From the NCBI GenBank assembly GCA_023409535.1, contig JAEYGZ010000039.1:1-64000 (forward strand): a stretch of 64,000 nt of DNA, in the 5' to 3' direction. A program made the translations under genes and the position numbers. The notes below the pieces were generated by a model. It saw only the letters and a program-made list of their open reading frames with translations. It ran no database searches and was not told the origin of the DNA. Origin of the DNA: Bacillota bacterium. GTDB taxonomy: Bacteria; Bacillota; Clostridia; Lachnospirales; Lachnospiraceae. Of the stretch, positions 24,771 to 33,587 are shown piece after piece; the first letter of the stretch is position 1; each line of letters opens with the position of its first letter.

Positions 24771-26150
24771 TCACAGGAATGACTTAACTATGGTTTCAAA
24801 GCCCATAAAGTGCGAAGCCTTGATAAGGATGGTATCTCCGTTTCTTACGATTGCCGGAAGGGCCTTCATTAATTCTTCCTTGGTCTCGTAGTAAAGAATC
24901 TGAAGCTTGGAAGATATTCGGTTGTCCTGTAAACAGCGCATAGCACATTCGTACATGGTCTTTGACAAGGTGCCGACACAGATTAACAGATCCAATTCGG
25001 AAGCAGCCGCATAGGAACCGACCTCACCGTGAAGTGCTTTTTCGTTCTCACCCAGTTCGCCCATATCACCAAGGATGGCAACCCTTCTAGTGTCTGCCAT
25101 GTGAAGAAGGTCAAGGGCAGCCTTCATGGATACGGGATTGGCGTTATAACAGTCGTCAATGAGAGTCCACCTGTCGGTACGAAGAATATTGCTCCTTCCG
25201 TTGACGGGCTTTACCTGGGCAATTCCGGCAGCAATCTCATTGTCCTTCATATTCAGGAGAGCTCCCACTGCGGTAGCAGCCAGGGCATTCAGTACCATAT
25301 GACTTCCGGGAAGCGGAATATCGGCGGTAAAGCTGCCGTTATTGTGATGAATCGTGCAGACACTGCCAAAGAGCCCTTTTGCCGCGATATCGGCTGCATA
25401 TACATCATTGGCTGTTCCTAAGCCGAAACGGGTTGGTATCCGTCCCTTCACATCCTTCAGCGTGATGAGCATATCATCATCGCCATTGACACAAACATAG
25501 CCATTTTCATTCATGAAGTCAAAAATTTCTGACTTAGCCTTCAGTATGCCTTCTCTGGAGCCTAAGTTCTCCAGATGGCAGACGCCGATATTGGTAAGCA
25601 CACAGATGTCCGGTCTGGCAAGCTCACTTAAACGGTGCATCTCACCAAAATTATTAATGCCCATTTCAAGCACCGCTACCTCATGGTAATCACGAATTTG
25701 TAAGATGGTTAATGGTAAGCCGATCTCATTATTAAAATTTCCTTCGGTCTTAAGTACCTGATATTTCTGTGAAAGAACGCTGCTGATAAACTCCTTGGTG
25801 CTGGTTTTTCCGACACTCCCCGTAATACCCACCACCTTGACCGTCAGCTGTGAACGGTACCAGCGTGCAATGCTTTTCAGTGCTTCAAAGCTGTTTTCTA
25901 CCTGAATACACGGACCGTCTGCACACGCAGGGAGCTTTTCACAAACAACAGCCATGGCCCCCTTATCAAATACTTCCGCAATAAAGCTGTGACCGTCTGA
26001 ACGTGCTCCGACAGTAGCGATAAACAGATAATCCTTTTCGACCTTCCGGGAATCCAGAGTGACGCCGGAGACCACTTTATCAGGATCATAAGTTCCTGTC
26101 AGTCTTCCGTTACAAGCGGCAGCAATCTGTTCTAATGTCATATTTCTCAT
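24771..26150 (-). CDS. murF: UDP-N-acetylmuramoyl-tripeptide--D-alanyl-D-alanine ligase
   Basis: This 459-residue Mur ligase adds D-Ala-D-Ala to the UDP-MurNAc tripeptide, the last cytoplasmic step of the pentapeptide precursor. The N-terminal uridine-binding domain has VSGVTLDSRKVEKDYLFIA. The central ATPase domain has VVGITGSVGKTSTKE (P-loop) and LEMGINNFGEM. The C-terminal domain has DDCYNANPVSMKAAL and ILGDMGELG. The frame opens with GTG at 26168, but GGTGAG lies before the ATG at 26150, and a further ATG at 26141 is possible. It follows ddl after 53 bases, forming a D-Ala-D-Ala synthesis and use operon. Confidence 0.93.
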   Translation of the reverse strand: MRNMTLEQIAAACNGRLTGTYDPDKVVSGVTLDSRKVEKDYLFIATVGARSDGHSFIAEVFDKGAMAVVCEKLPACADGPCIQVENSFEALKSIARWYRSQLTVKVVGITGSVGKTSTKEFISSVLSQKYQVLKTEGNFNNEIGLPLTILQIRDYHEVAVLEMGINNFGEMHRLSELARPDICVLTNIGVCHLENLGSREGILKAKSEIFDFMNENGYVCVNGDDDMLITLKDVKGRIPTRFGLGTANDVYAADIAAKGLFGSVCTIHHNNGSFTADIPLPGSHMVLNALAATAVGALLNMKDNEIAAGIAQVKPVNGRSNILRTDRWTLIDDCYNANPVSMKAALDLLHMADTRRVAILGDMGELGENEKALHGEVGSYAAASELDLLICVGTLSKTMYECAMRCLQDNRISSKLQILYYETKEELMKALPAIVRNGDTILIKASHFMGFETIVKSFL

Positions 26151-26203
26151 ATTTCTCACCGTTCCCACACATACTTTTTAAAATAGAATGCTTATTCTCA
26201 GGT

Positions 26204-27232
26204 TTATTTATATTTCTCCAGAGAGATTTCAATGATTTTTTCACAAAGTGCCGCAAAATCCATACCGGTAGCCTGAGCCTCCTGGGGAAGCAGGGAAGTG
26301 GGAGTCATACCGGGCAGGGTGTTTGCCTCCAGGCAGTAATGCTCATTGCTCGCATTTAACATGAAATCCATGCGGGCATAAGTTTTTAACCGAAGAGCAG
26401 CGAAGACCTCCTCGGCGGTTTTTTGCATGTTACCGGAGATTTCTTCACTGATATCTGCGGGGCAGGTTTCTACGGTGCTGCCGGCCTGGTACTTATTTTT
26501 ATAATCATAGAAGCCGGTTAAGGGTGCGATCTCAATCACCGGCAGAGCCCTGCCATTGATAACACCTACGGAGAATTCACGGCCTCTGATGTACTGCTCG
26601 ATGATCACCTCGCTGCCATAGGTAAATGCGTTTGAAAGGGCACCTTCCATCTCCTGACAGTCATGTACGATGGATACGCCGACACTGGAACCGCCGTTAC
26701 TTACCTTAACGACGCAGGGATACAGGCTCCATTCAAACTCCTCGTTCTTCTTAACGCGGATACCACGAGGTGTGGGTATGTTATAATATGCAAAAATTTC
26801 TTTTGAGATTGCCTTATCCATGGCAAGCGCGCTGCTGGTATAATCTGTGCCGGTATATTTAATCCCCATAAGATCAAATGCCGCCTGCAGCTTGCCGTCC
26901 TCACCGTTTTCTCCGTGCAGGGCAATGAAGACGATATCTGCTTTGCGGCAGATATCAAGCACGCCTGGACCGAAGAAGCTGTCGGAGGGTATTGTTCTTA
27001 AGGCTTTCATTTGTGCGATATCCGGATTATGTTCTTTGACGGCACCGATGTTTGCCGCCCAATCCTTTTCTATATCAAATATGTCGGCGGTATTCCCTTC
27101 CCAGCCCAGATACACATCCAGCAATACGGCCTTATGTCCATTATTTTTTAATGCATTGTAAATCATCATGCCTGAGGAGAGTGACACATCTCTTTCACTG
27201 CTGATTCCTCCCGCTAAAATCGCTATGTTCAA
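26204..27232 (-). CDS. ddl: D-alanine--D-alanine ligase
   Basis: This 342-residue ATP-grasp ligase makes the D-Ala-D-Ala dipeptide for MurF. It shows the N-terminal GGISSERDVSLSSG, HGENGEDGKLQ, the ATP-grasp segments VVKVSNGGSSVGV and EQYIRGREFSVGV, the omega loop FYDYKNKYQ and the C-terminal LEANTLPGMTPTSLLP. The Tyr in the omega loop fits a normal D-Ala-D-Ala ligase rather than a VanA-type D-lactate ligase. The start codon is TTG with GAGGAAC upstream. It is the first gene of the ddl-murF operon. Confidence 0.95.
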   Translation of the reverse strand: MNIAILAGGISSERDVSLSSGMMIYNALKNNGHKAVLLDVYLGWEGNTADIFDIEKDWAANIGAVKEHNPDIAQMKALRTIPSDSFFGPGVLDICRKADIVFIALHGENGEDGKLQAAFDLMGIKYTGTDYTSSALAMDKAISKEIFAYYNIPTPRGIRVKKNEEFEWSLYPCVVKVSNGGSSVGVSIVHDCQEMEGALSNAFTYGSEVIIEQYIRGREFSVGVINGRALPVIEIAPLTGFYDYKNKYQAGSTVETCPADISEEISGNMQKTAEEVFAALRLKTYARMDFMLNASNEHYCLEANTLPGMTPTSLLPQEAQATGMDFAALCEKIIEISLEKYK

Positions 27233-27485
27233 TGTAGTTCCTCGCTTTCAGATACTCATCATATGCAATCAGTATATCGCAAACCTATATTTAAGTAAAG
27301 TAATTATGAATGAATTAGCACTATTGTGAACATAAATAGCACTAAATGCCTGACCTGTTTTATGGTTATAAAGCACTTGCAAATAAGTGGATTTAAAAAC
27401 AATAATTACCATCATAAAATTCAATCTTCTGTTAACAATATGATTACAGGCAATACAAAAACAGAATCACATGCGGTGATTATAC

Positions 27486-27514
27486 TGAATAAGTACCGCG
27501 GAACCTACAATAGT
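27486..27514 (+). promoter_or_regulatory. Candidate sigma-G-type promoter of the SASP gene
   Basis: TGAATA (27486-27491) and CAATAGT (27508-27514) lie 16 bases apart, about 53 bases before the SASP start. They resemble the forespore sigma-G consensus (TGAATA / CATACTA). The assignment is by eye. The rest of 27233-27480 is AT-rich with a small dyad (AATCAC..GTGATT) and no gene. Confidence 0.35.
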
Positions 27515-27566
27515 TGATTTTGTGCTTTATTGCTTTGATATTAATAAAATGGAGGTGAATATAAGT

Positions 27567-27788
27567 ATGGCAAGTAATAACTCAGGTTCAAACAGAGCAG
27601 CAGTGCCTCAGGCAAAAGAAGCTCTTAATCGTTTCAAAATGGAAATTGCAAATGAAATCGGTGTTCCGTTAAAGCAAGGCTACAACGGCGATTTAACAAG
27701 CAAGCAGAACGGTTCTGTAGGCGGAGAGATGGTTAAACGTATGATTAAGCAACAGGAACAGTCCATGTCTGGCGGCGCACAGCAGTAA
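27567..27788 (+). CDS. Alpha/beta-type small acid-soluble spore protein
   Basis: This is a 73-residue SASP. Such proteins coat and protect spore DNA and are degraded at germination. The family core is present: PQAKEALNRFKMEIANEIGV with the GPR protease site after Glu26, then the second conserved block LTSKQNGSVGGEMVKRMI. An in-frame ATG lies 45 bases upstream, but GGAGGTG eight bases before 27567 and the family N-terminus MASNNSGS fix the start. It is strong evidence that the organism sporulates. Confidence 0.96.
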   Translation: MASNNSGSNRAAVPQAKEALNRFKMEIANEIGVPLKQGYNGDLTSKQNGSVGGEMVKRMIKQQEQSMSGGAQQ

Positions 27789-27813
27789 TGAGTAATTAAG
27801 TAATAATAGAAAG

Positions 27814-27858
27814 CATCATCGACTGGATCGTATCCGATCCGGCCGGTGATGTTTTTTT
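27814..27858 (+). terminator. Intrinsic terminator of the SASP gene
   Basis: CATC..GGATCG and CGATCC..GATG arms around TATC are followed by seven T. The stem has two internal mismatches. Confidence 0.88.
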
Positions 27859-27999
27859 ATTCCATGATACTTTTTATTAAATTTTTATTTCCATAACACT
27901 TATTCTTATGTTAGAATAAATGTAACTTTTTTGAAGTACATCAGATATGCCGAAAAAGGCATATAATTATTATATATAAGAATGAAAGGATTTTAGATC

Positions 28000-29343
28000 A
28001 TGGGAAAATATTTTGGGACGGATGGCTTTCGGGGAGAGGCAAATGTTAATCTGAATGTCATGCATGCTTATAAGGTGGGAAGGTTTTTGGGCTATTATTA
28101 CGGAAAAGAGCATAAGGCCAATATTGTAATCGGCAAGGATACCAGAAGATCCAGCTATATGTTTGAATATTCCCTGGTAGCAGGTCTTACGGCAAGCGGC
28201 GCAGATGCCTATCTGCTTCATGTAACACCGACGCCAAGCATCTCTTATGTAGTAAGAAGCGAGGGTTTTGATTGCGGAATTATGATATCTGCAAGCCATA
28301 ATCCATATTATGACAACGGTATTAAGGTAATTAACGGCAACGGTTATAAGCTGGAGGCTGAGATTGAAAACCAGATTGAAGCTTACATAGACAGTGGGGC
28401 AGACGATCTTCCTTTTGCAAACAGAGAAAATATCGGAAGAACTGTAGATTATTATATTGGCAGGAATCGTTATATCGGATATTTAATTTCTTTGGCAACC
28501 AGATCCTTTAAGGATAAACGCGTAGGCCTGGATCTGGCCAACGGAGCAGCGACAACCGTGGCAAAGGGTGTGTTTGATGCGCTTGGAGCAAAAACCTATG
28601 CCATCAACAGTGAACCTGACGGTACCAACATAAACCGTAATTGCGGTTCGACACATATGGAACAGCTGCAGCAGTTTGTGGTGGAGAATAAGCTTGATGT
28701 CGGATTTGCTTATGACGGTGATGCAGACCGCTGTTTGGCAGTGGATGAAAAGGGGAATATTATAGATGGTGACAAGATCATGTATTTGTGCGGCGTCTAT
28801 ATGAAGAGCCGGAATGATCTGAAGAATAATACAGTCGTTACCACAGTGATGTCTAATATGGGACTTTACCGTGCGCTGGACAACAAGGGAATTCGTTATG
28901 AGAAGACAGCTGTGGGTGACAAATATGTATATGAAAATATGATGACGAACGGACATTCCATCGGCGGCGAGCAATCGGGCCATATTATCTTCAGCAAGCA
29001 TGCAACCACAGGAGACGGCGTTCTGACTTCGTTAAAGATTATGGAGGTCATGCTGGAAAGCAAGATGTCCTTATCCGAGCTGCTCAGGGATATTACCATC
29101 TTTCCTCAGTTAATTAAGAATGTCAAGGTTCATAATAAAAAGGTTGCCAGAGAAGATCCCGCGGTTGTGAATGCAGTTAAGCAAGTTGAGCAGGAGCTTG
29201 GAGATAACGGCCGTATTTTGGTTCGTGAGAGCGGGACAGAGCCTTTGATCCGTGTTATGGTAGAAGCCGCAACAGAGGAGATCTGTGCCGCACAGGTGGA
29301 TATTGTTGTTGAGGCGATGAAATCAAAAGGTCACCTGATTTAA
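28000..29343 (+). CDS. glmM: Phosphoglucosamine mutase
   Basis: This 447-residue enzyme converts glucosamine-6-phosphate to glucosamine-1-phosphate for UDP-GlcNAc and cell-wall synthesis. The N-terminal KYFGTDGFRGEAN, the phosphoserine loop ISASHNPYYDNGIK, the metal-binding YDGDADRCLAVD, the sugar-binding GGEQSGHII and the phosphate-binding RESGTEPLIRVMVE are all present. AAAGGA precedes the ATG. It is monocistronic, about 180 bases before the trigger factor gene. Confidence 0.96.
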   Translation: MGKYFGTDGFRGEANVNLNVMHAYKVGRFLGYYYGKEHKANIVIGKDTRRSSYMFEYSLVAGLTASGADAYLLHVTPTPSISYVVRSEGFDCGIMISASHNPYYDNGIKVINGNGYKLEAEIENQIEAYIDSGADDLPFANRENIGRTVDYYIGRNRYIGYLISLATRSFKDKRVGLDLANGAATTVAKGVFDALGAKTYAINSEPDGTNINRNCGSTHMEQLQQFVVENKLDVGFAYDGDADRCLAVDEKGNIIDGDKIMYLCGVYMKSRNDLKNNTVVTTVMSNMGLYRALDNKGIRYEKTAVGDKYVYENMMTNGHSIGGEQSGHIIFSKHATTGDGVLTSLKIMEVMLESKMSLSELLRDITIFPQLIKNVKVHNKKVAREDPAVVNAVKQVEQELGDNGRILVRESGTEPLIRVMVEAATEEICAAQVDIVVEAMKSKGHLI

Positions 29344-29522
29344 ATTAATTATGGTATTTACAGAAATCATATGTTATAATATACTATTGTCAAAATGTCT
29401 GTAAAAAGGCAGAAAAACATACTTTTGCGGGTAGATATATGAAGTGGACATAAACAGCAAAAAGTAACGCACGAAAATATTAAACGGGAGTAGCAATACG
29501 ACCCAGGAAATTGGAGGAAAAA

Positions 29523-30809
29523 ATGAGTTTACAGGTAGAAAAATTAGAGAAAAATATGGCAAAGCTTACAATAGAGGCTTCCGCTGAGGAATTTGAGGCT
29601 GCTATACAGAAAGCATATTTAAAGAACAAGAATAAGATTAACGTTCAGGGCTTTCGCAGCGGTAAAGCGCCCCGTGCTCTCATCGAGAAGATGTATGGTG
29701 CAAGTATTTTCTATGAGGATGCAGCAAATGAGTTGATTCCGGTTGCATACGAAAAGGCAGCGGGTGAGAGCAATCTTGAGATTGTATCCAGACCCGAGAT
29801 TGATGTAGTTCAGATTGAAAAAGGCAAAAGCTTTATCTTCACCGCAGAGGTTGCATTAAAGCCTGAGGTGAAATTAGGAACCTATAAGGGAATCAAGACA
29901 GAGAAGAAGGAAGTAGCTGTTACCGAGGATGAAATCATGGCCCAGATCGATAAGGAGCGTGAGCAGAATTCCAGAACAATCTCTGTATCCGACAGAGCTG
30001 TACAGGATGGCGATATCACGGTGATTGATTTCGAAGGTTTTGTTGACGGTGCTGCATTTGAAGGAGGCAAGGGCGAGGATTATTCCCTGACCATCGGTTC
30101 CCATTCCTTTATCGATACCTTTGAGGAGCAGTTGATCGGTAAGGCAATCGGAGAGGCGGCAGAAGTAAATGTTACCTTCCCCGAAGAATATCAGGCAAAG
30201 GAATTAGCCGGCAAGCCGGCACTCTTTAAGGTAACCGTAAAGGAAATCAAGGTGAAGGAGCTTCCTGCATTAGATGATGATTTTGCACAGGACGTATCCG
30301 AATTTGACACCTTGGATGAATACAAAGAGAATATCAAGGCTACAATTAAGGAAAATAAAGAGAAGGAATTAAAGACAGCGAAGGAAAATGAGCTCGTTGA
30401 CAAGATTATTGAGAATGCAACTATGGATATTCCCGAGCCCATGATTAACTCCCAGGTGAATCAGATGGCGGATGACTTTGCGCAGAGAATGCAGTATCAG
30501 GGTCTTTCCTTAGAGCAGTACTTCCAGTTTACCGGAATGGATGCGCAGAAGTTCATCGAAAGCTTAAGACCTCAGGCATTAAAGCGTATCCAGAGCAGAC
30601 TTGTTCTTGAGGCGATTGCAAAGGCCGAGAAGATTGAAGTGTCCGAAGAAGAACTGGAGAAGGAACTTGGCGAGATGGCTTCCATATATCAGATGGAAAT
30701 TGATAAATTAAAGGAAATAATCGGTGAGAAAGAAAAAGATCAGATTAAAACTGATATCGCCGTTCAGAAAGCAGTTGATTTTGTTGTTTCAAAATCAAAG
30801 GAAGCATAA
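29523..30809 (+). CDS. tig: Trigger factor
   Basis: This 428-residue ribosome-bound chaperone and peptidyl-prolyl isomerase has an N-terminal ribosome-binding domain with the signature near FRSGKAPRALIEKMYG, an FKBP-type PPIase domain (about 150-240, VQDGDITVIDFEGFVDG and the FPEEYQAKELAGKPALFKVTVKEI-type end) and a long helical C-terminal domain. A TTG lies 12 bases upstream in frame, but GGAGG sits six bases before ATG 29523. clpP and clpX follow, the usual clostridial order. Confidence 0.96.
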   Translation: MSLQVEKLEKNMAKLTIEASAEEFEAAIQKAYLKNKNKINVQGFRSGKAPRALIEKMYGASIFYEDAANELIPVAYEKAAGESNLEIVSRPEIDVVQIEKGKSFIFTAEVALKPEVKLGTYKGIKTEKKEVAVTEDEIMAQIDKEREQNSRTISVSDRAVQDGDITVIDFEGFVDGAAFEGGKGEDYSLTIGSHSFIDTFEEQLIGKAIGEAAEVNVTFPEEYQAKELAGKPALFKVTVKEIKVKELPALDDDFAQDVSEFDTLDEYKENIKATIKENKEKELKTAKENELVDKIIENATMDIPEPMINSQVNQMADDFAQRMQYQGLSLEQYFQFTGMDAQKFIESLRPQALKRIQSRLVLEAIAKAEKIEVSEEELEKELGEMASIYQMEIDKLKEIIGEKEKDQIKTDIAVQKAVDFVVSKSKEA

Positions 30810-30870
30810 ATTATTCAGTATGCATGATTGATAAGAGAGATAGAATGAATTTGATAAGGAGGATAAATGT

Positions 30871-31452
30871 ATGAGTTTAGTACCTTATGTCATTGAACAA
30901 ACCAGCCGTGGCGAGAGAAGCTACGACATCTATTCAAGGTTATTGAAAGAAAGAATCATTTTCCTTGGCGAAGAGGTAAATGATGTTACCGCAAGCTTAG
31001 TAGTAGCTCAGATGCTATTCCTGGAGTCCGAGGATCCGGGCAAGGATATTAACTTCTATATCAACAGTCCCGGCGGATCTGTAACTGCAGGTATGGCGAT
31101 CTATGATACCATGAACTATATTAAATGTGATGTTTCTACGATTTGTATCGGTATGGCAGCAAGTATGGGTGCCTTCTTGTTATCAGGAGGTACCAAAGGT
31201 AAGAGGTTTGCGCTGCCCAATGCGGAGGTAATGATTCATCAGCCTTCCGGCGGTGCGAAAGGCCAGGCAACCGATATTAAGATCGTGGCAGATAATATTA
31301 TTAAGACCAGAAGAAAGCTCAATGAAATTCTTGCAGCAAACACCGGAAAGCCTTTATCGGTTATTGAGGTAGATACGGAAAGAGATTTTTATATGAGTGC
31401 TGAGGAAGCCAAAGAATACGGAATTATCGATGGAATATTCGTTAGCAGATAA
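30871..31452 (+). CDS. clpP: ATP-dependent Clp protease proteolytic subunit
   Basis: This 193-residue serine peptidase forms the tetradecameric Clp chamber. The catalytic Ser98 in GMAASMGAF and His123 in MIHQPSGG are visible; the Asp lies near residue 172 in the TERDFYMS region. The handle and GGSVTAG motifs are intact. AAGGAGG lies upstream. It works with ClpX, encoded 54 bases downstream. Confidence 0.97.
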   Translation: MSLVPYVIEQTSRGERSYDIYSRLLKERIIFLGEEVNDVTASLVVAQMLFLESEDPGKDINFYINSPGGSVTAGMAIYDTMNYIKCDVSTICIGMAASMGAFLLSGGTKGKRFALPNAEVMIHQPSGGAKGQATDIKIVADNIIKTRRKLNEILAANTGKPLSVIEVDTERDFYMSAEEAKEYGIIDGIFVSR

Positions 31453-31506
31453 TTCGAAGTATTCGGGATAATCTGCTTCTTAAAGAGAGAATGAGGTGAG
31501 TAGGCA

Positions 31507-32802
31507 GTGGCAGGAAAGGTAGATGAAAGAAAGCAGCTGAGATGTTCCTTCTGTAATAAAACCCAGGATCAGGTAAGAAAATTAATTGCCGGACCAGGGG
31601 TATATATTTGCGATGAATGTATCGAGATATGCAGCGAAATCATTGAAGAAGAATTCGAAGGCGAGCCGGTAATCAATACAGACATAAACTTATTAAAGCC
31701 CGCAGAGATCAAGGCCTTTTTGGACCAGCATGTAGTTGGTCAGGAGGAAGCGAAGAAAGTGCTCGCTGTCTCTGTATACAATCATTACAAAAGAGTACTT
31801 GCGGAAAAGGATTTGGATGTTGAACTGCAAAAGAGTAATATTCTGATGATTGGACCCACAGGTTCCGGTAAGACCTATCTTGCCCAGACACTGGCGAAAT
31901 TATTGAATGTGCCTTTTGCAATAGCAGATGCTACTGCACTGACCGAAGCAGGTTATGTAGGTGAGGATGTTGAGAACATTCTGCTTAAAATTATCCAGGC
32001 CGCAGATTTTGATATTGAGCGTGCAGAGTACGGTATTATTTATATTGATGAGATAGATAAGATAACCAGAAAATCAGAGAATACCTCGATCACCAGAGAT
32101 GTGTCCGGTGAAGGAGTGCAGCAGGCATTGCTTAAGATCTTAGAAGGTACGGTTGCTTCTGTTCCTCCTCAGGGTGGCAGAAAGCATCCCCATCAGGAGT
32201 TTATCCAGATTGATACCACCAACATCTTATTTATATGCGGTGGAGCCTTTGATGGATTGGAGAAAATCATTGAAGCCAGAATTGGACAGAAATCCATCGG
32301 CTTTAATGCACAGATTATTGAGAAGAATAAGACAAATGTAGGCGAGCTGTTCCGTCAGACGATGCCTCAGGATCTGATTAAATTTGGACTGATACCTGAA
32401 TTTGTCGGCCGTGTCCCCGTTACTGTCGCCCTTGATATGCTGGACGAAGAGGCGTTGGTAAAGATTCTGACAGAGCCGAAGAATGCCATAACAAAACAGT
32501 ATAAGAAGCTGTTTGAGTTAGATGGCGTTGAGCTGGAATTTGAAGACGGTGCACTGGAAGAGATCGCAAGACGTTCCTTCGAAAGAAAGATAGGGGCAAG
32601 AGGGCTGCGTGCAATCCTGGAGGATGTAATGATGGATACCATGTATAATGTTCCTTCGGAAGCCAAGGCTGTCAAATGCGTTATCACCAGAGAGGCAGTA
32701 ATGAAGAATGAAAAGCCTATGGTGATCTTATCAGATGAAAATGTAGCAAGAAAGCCCATCGCAAAACGCGGTGCAAAGAAAAGTAAAGACGAGATAGCCT
32801 AA
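31507..32802 (+). CDS. clpX: ATP-dependent Clp protease ATP-binding subunit ClpX
   Basis: This 431-residue AAA+ unfoldase has an N-terminal zinc-binding domain (CSFCNKTQ ... CDECIEIC), Walker A GPTGSGKTYLAQ, Walker B IIYIDEIDKI, a GIIYIDEID-adjacent pore loop region, sensor motifs and the IGF-type loop (IGFNAQ) that docks on ClpP. The start is GTG with GAGGTGAG upstream. A short C-terminal basic tail (KRGAKKSKDEIA) is variable in the family. Confidence 0.96.
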   Translation: MAGKVDERKQLRCSFCNKTQDQVRKLIAGPGVYICDECIEICSEIIEEEFEGEPVINTDINLLKPAEIKAFLDQHVVGQEEAKKVLAVSVYNHYKRVLAEKDLDVELQKSNILMIGPTGSGKTYLAQTLAKLLNVPFAIADATALTEAGYVGEDVENILLKIIQAADFDIERAEYGIIYIDEIDKITRKSENTSITRDVSGEGVQQALLKILEGTVASVPPQGGRKHPHQEFIQIDTTNILFICGGAFDGLEKIIEARIGQKSIGFNAQIIEKNKTNVGELFRQTMPQDLIKFGLIPEFVGRVPVTVALDMLDEEALVKILTEPKNAITKQYKKLFELDGVELEFEDGALEEIARRSFERKIGARGLRAILEDVMMDTMYNVPSEAKAVKCVITREAVMKNEKPMVILSDENVARKPIAKRGAKKSKDEIA

Positions 32803-32834
32803 ATAAGGCAAGATGATATGACATAAAGTTAAGT

Positions 32835-32862
32835 GAGGGGTGTTGTAAAACACCCCTTTATT
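32835..32862 (+). terminator. Intrinsic terminator after clpX
   Basis: GGGGTGTT and AACACCCC enclose GTAA, and TTTATTC follows. It separates clpX from engB, so engB may have its own promoter or be reached by read-through. Confidence 0.82.
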
Positions 32863-32927
32863 CATATAAGCCTGCATACTGTGATGATAAAACAACACAT
32901 ACAAAGCTTGCAGGCTTTGAGAAAGGC

Positions 32928-33551
32928 ATGGGTATTAAGATGATTATAAAAAGCGTCGAGCTGGAGACTGTCTGCGGAATTACCAGCGTTCTTCCTATCA
33001 ATGATAAGCCGGAGGTCGCCTTTGCAGGTAAATCGAATGTCGGTAAGTCTTCCCTGATCAATGCCCTGATGAACCGTAAATCTTTGGCCAGAACTTCGGC
33101 TCAACCCGGCAAGACGCAGACGATTAACTTCTATAACATCAATCATGAGTTATATTATGTGGACCTGCCCGGTTATGGTTATGCAAAGGTATCTGAAACT
33201 GCAAGGCAAAAGTGGGGAAAGATGATTGAGAAGTATCTGCGTACCTCCGGTCAATTGAAAGTGGTATTTCTGCTGTTGGATATCCGTCATGAGCCTTCGC
33301 AGAACGATAAAAATATGTATGACTGGATTGTATATCAAGGCTTTCACCCGATTATCATCGCCACAAAGCTGGATAAAATCAATCGTAGCCAGATTCAGAA
33401 GCAGGTTAAGATTATACGCGAAGGCCTTAAGGTTACGCCGGATACCAGGATATTCCCCTTTTCCGCTACGACAAAGCAGGGAAGAGAGGAAATTTGGGAC
33501 TGTATTGAAAGAATCTGCCTGCCTCAGGAGGCAGCAGAAGTTCAGGAATAA
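32928..33551 (+). CDS. engB: Ribosome biogenesis GTP-binding protein EngB/YsxC
   Basis: This 207-residue GTPase is needed for 50S subunit assembly. The G motifs are GKSNVGKSSLINAL (G1), T in AQPGKTQTINFY (G2), DLPGYGYA (G3) and TKLDK (G4). GAGAAAGGC precedes the ATG; a second in-frame ATG at 32940 is possible. In many clostridia lon sits between clpX and engB; here no lon gene is present. Confidence 0.95.
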   Translation: MGIKMIIKSVELETVCGITSVLPINDKPEVAFAGKSNVGKSSLINALMNRKSLARTSAQPGKTQTINFYNINHELYYVDLPGYGYAKVSETARQKWGKMIEKYLRTSGQLKVVFLLLDIRHEPSQNDKNMYDWIVYQGFHPIIIATKLDKINRSQIQKQVKIIREGLKVTPDTRIFPFSATTKQGREEIWDCIERICLPQEAAEVQE

Positions 33552-33587
33552 AGATATGCTGGCAAATCTTTTAAGGAGGTCATGCTG

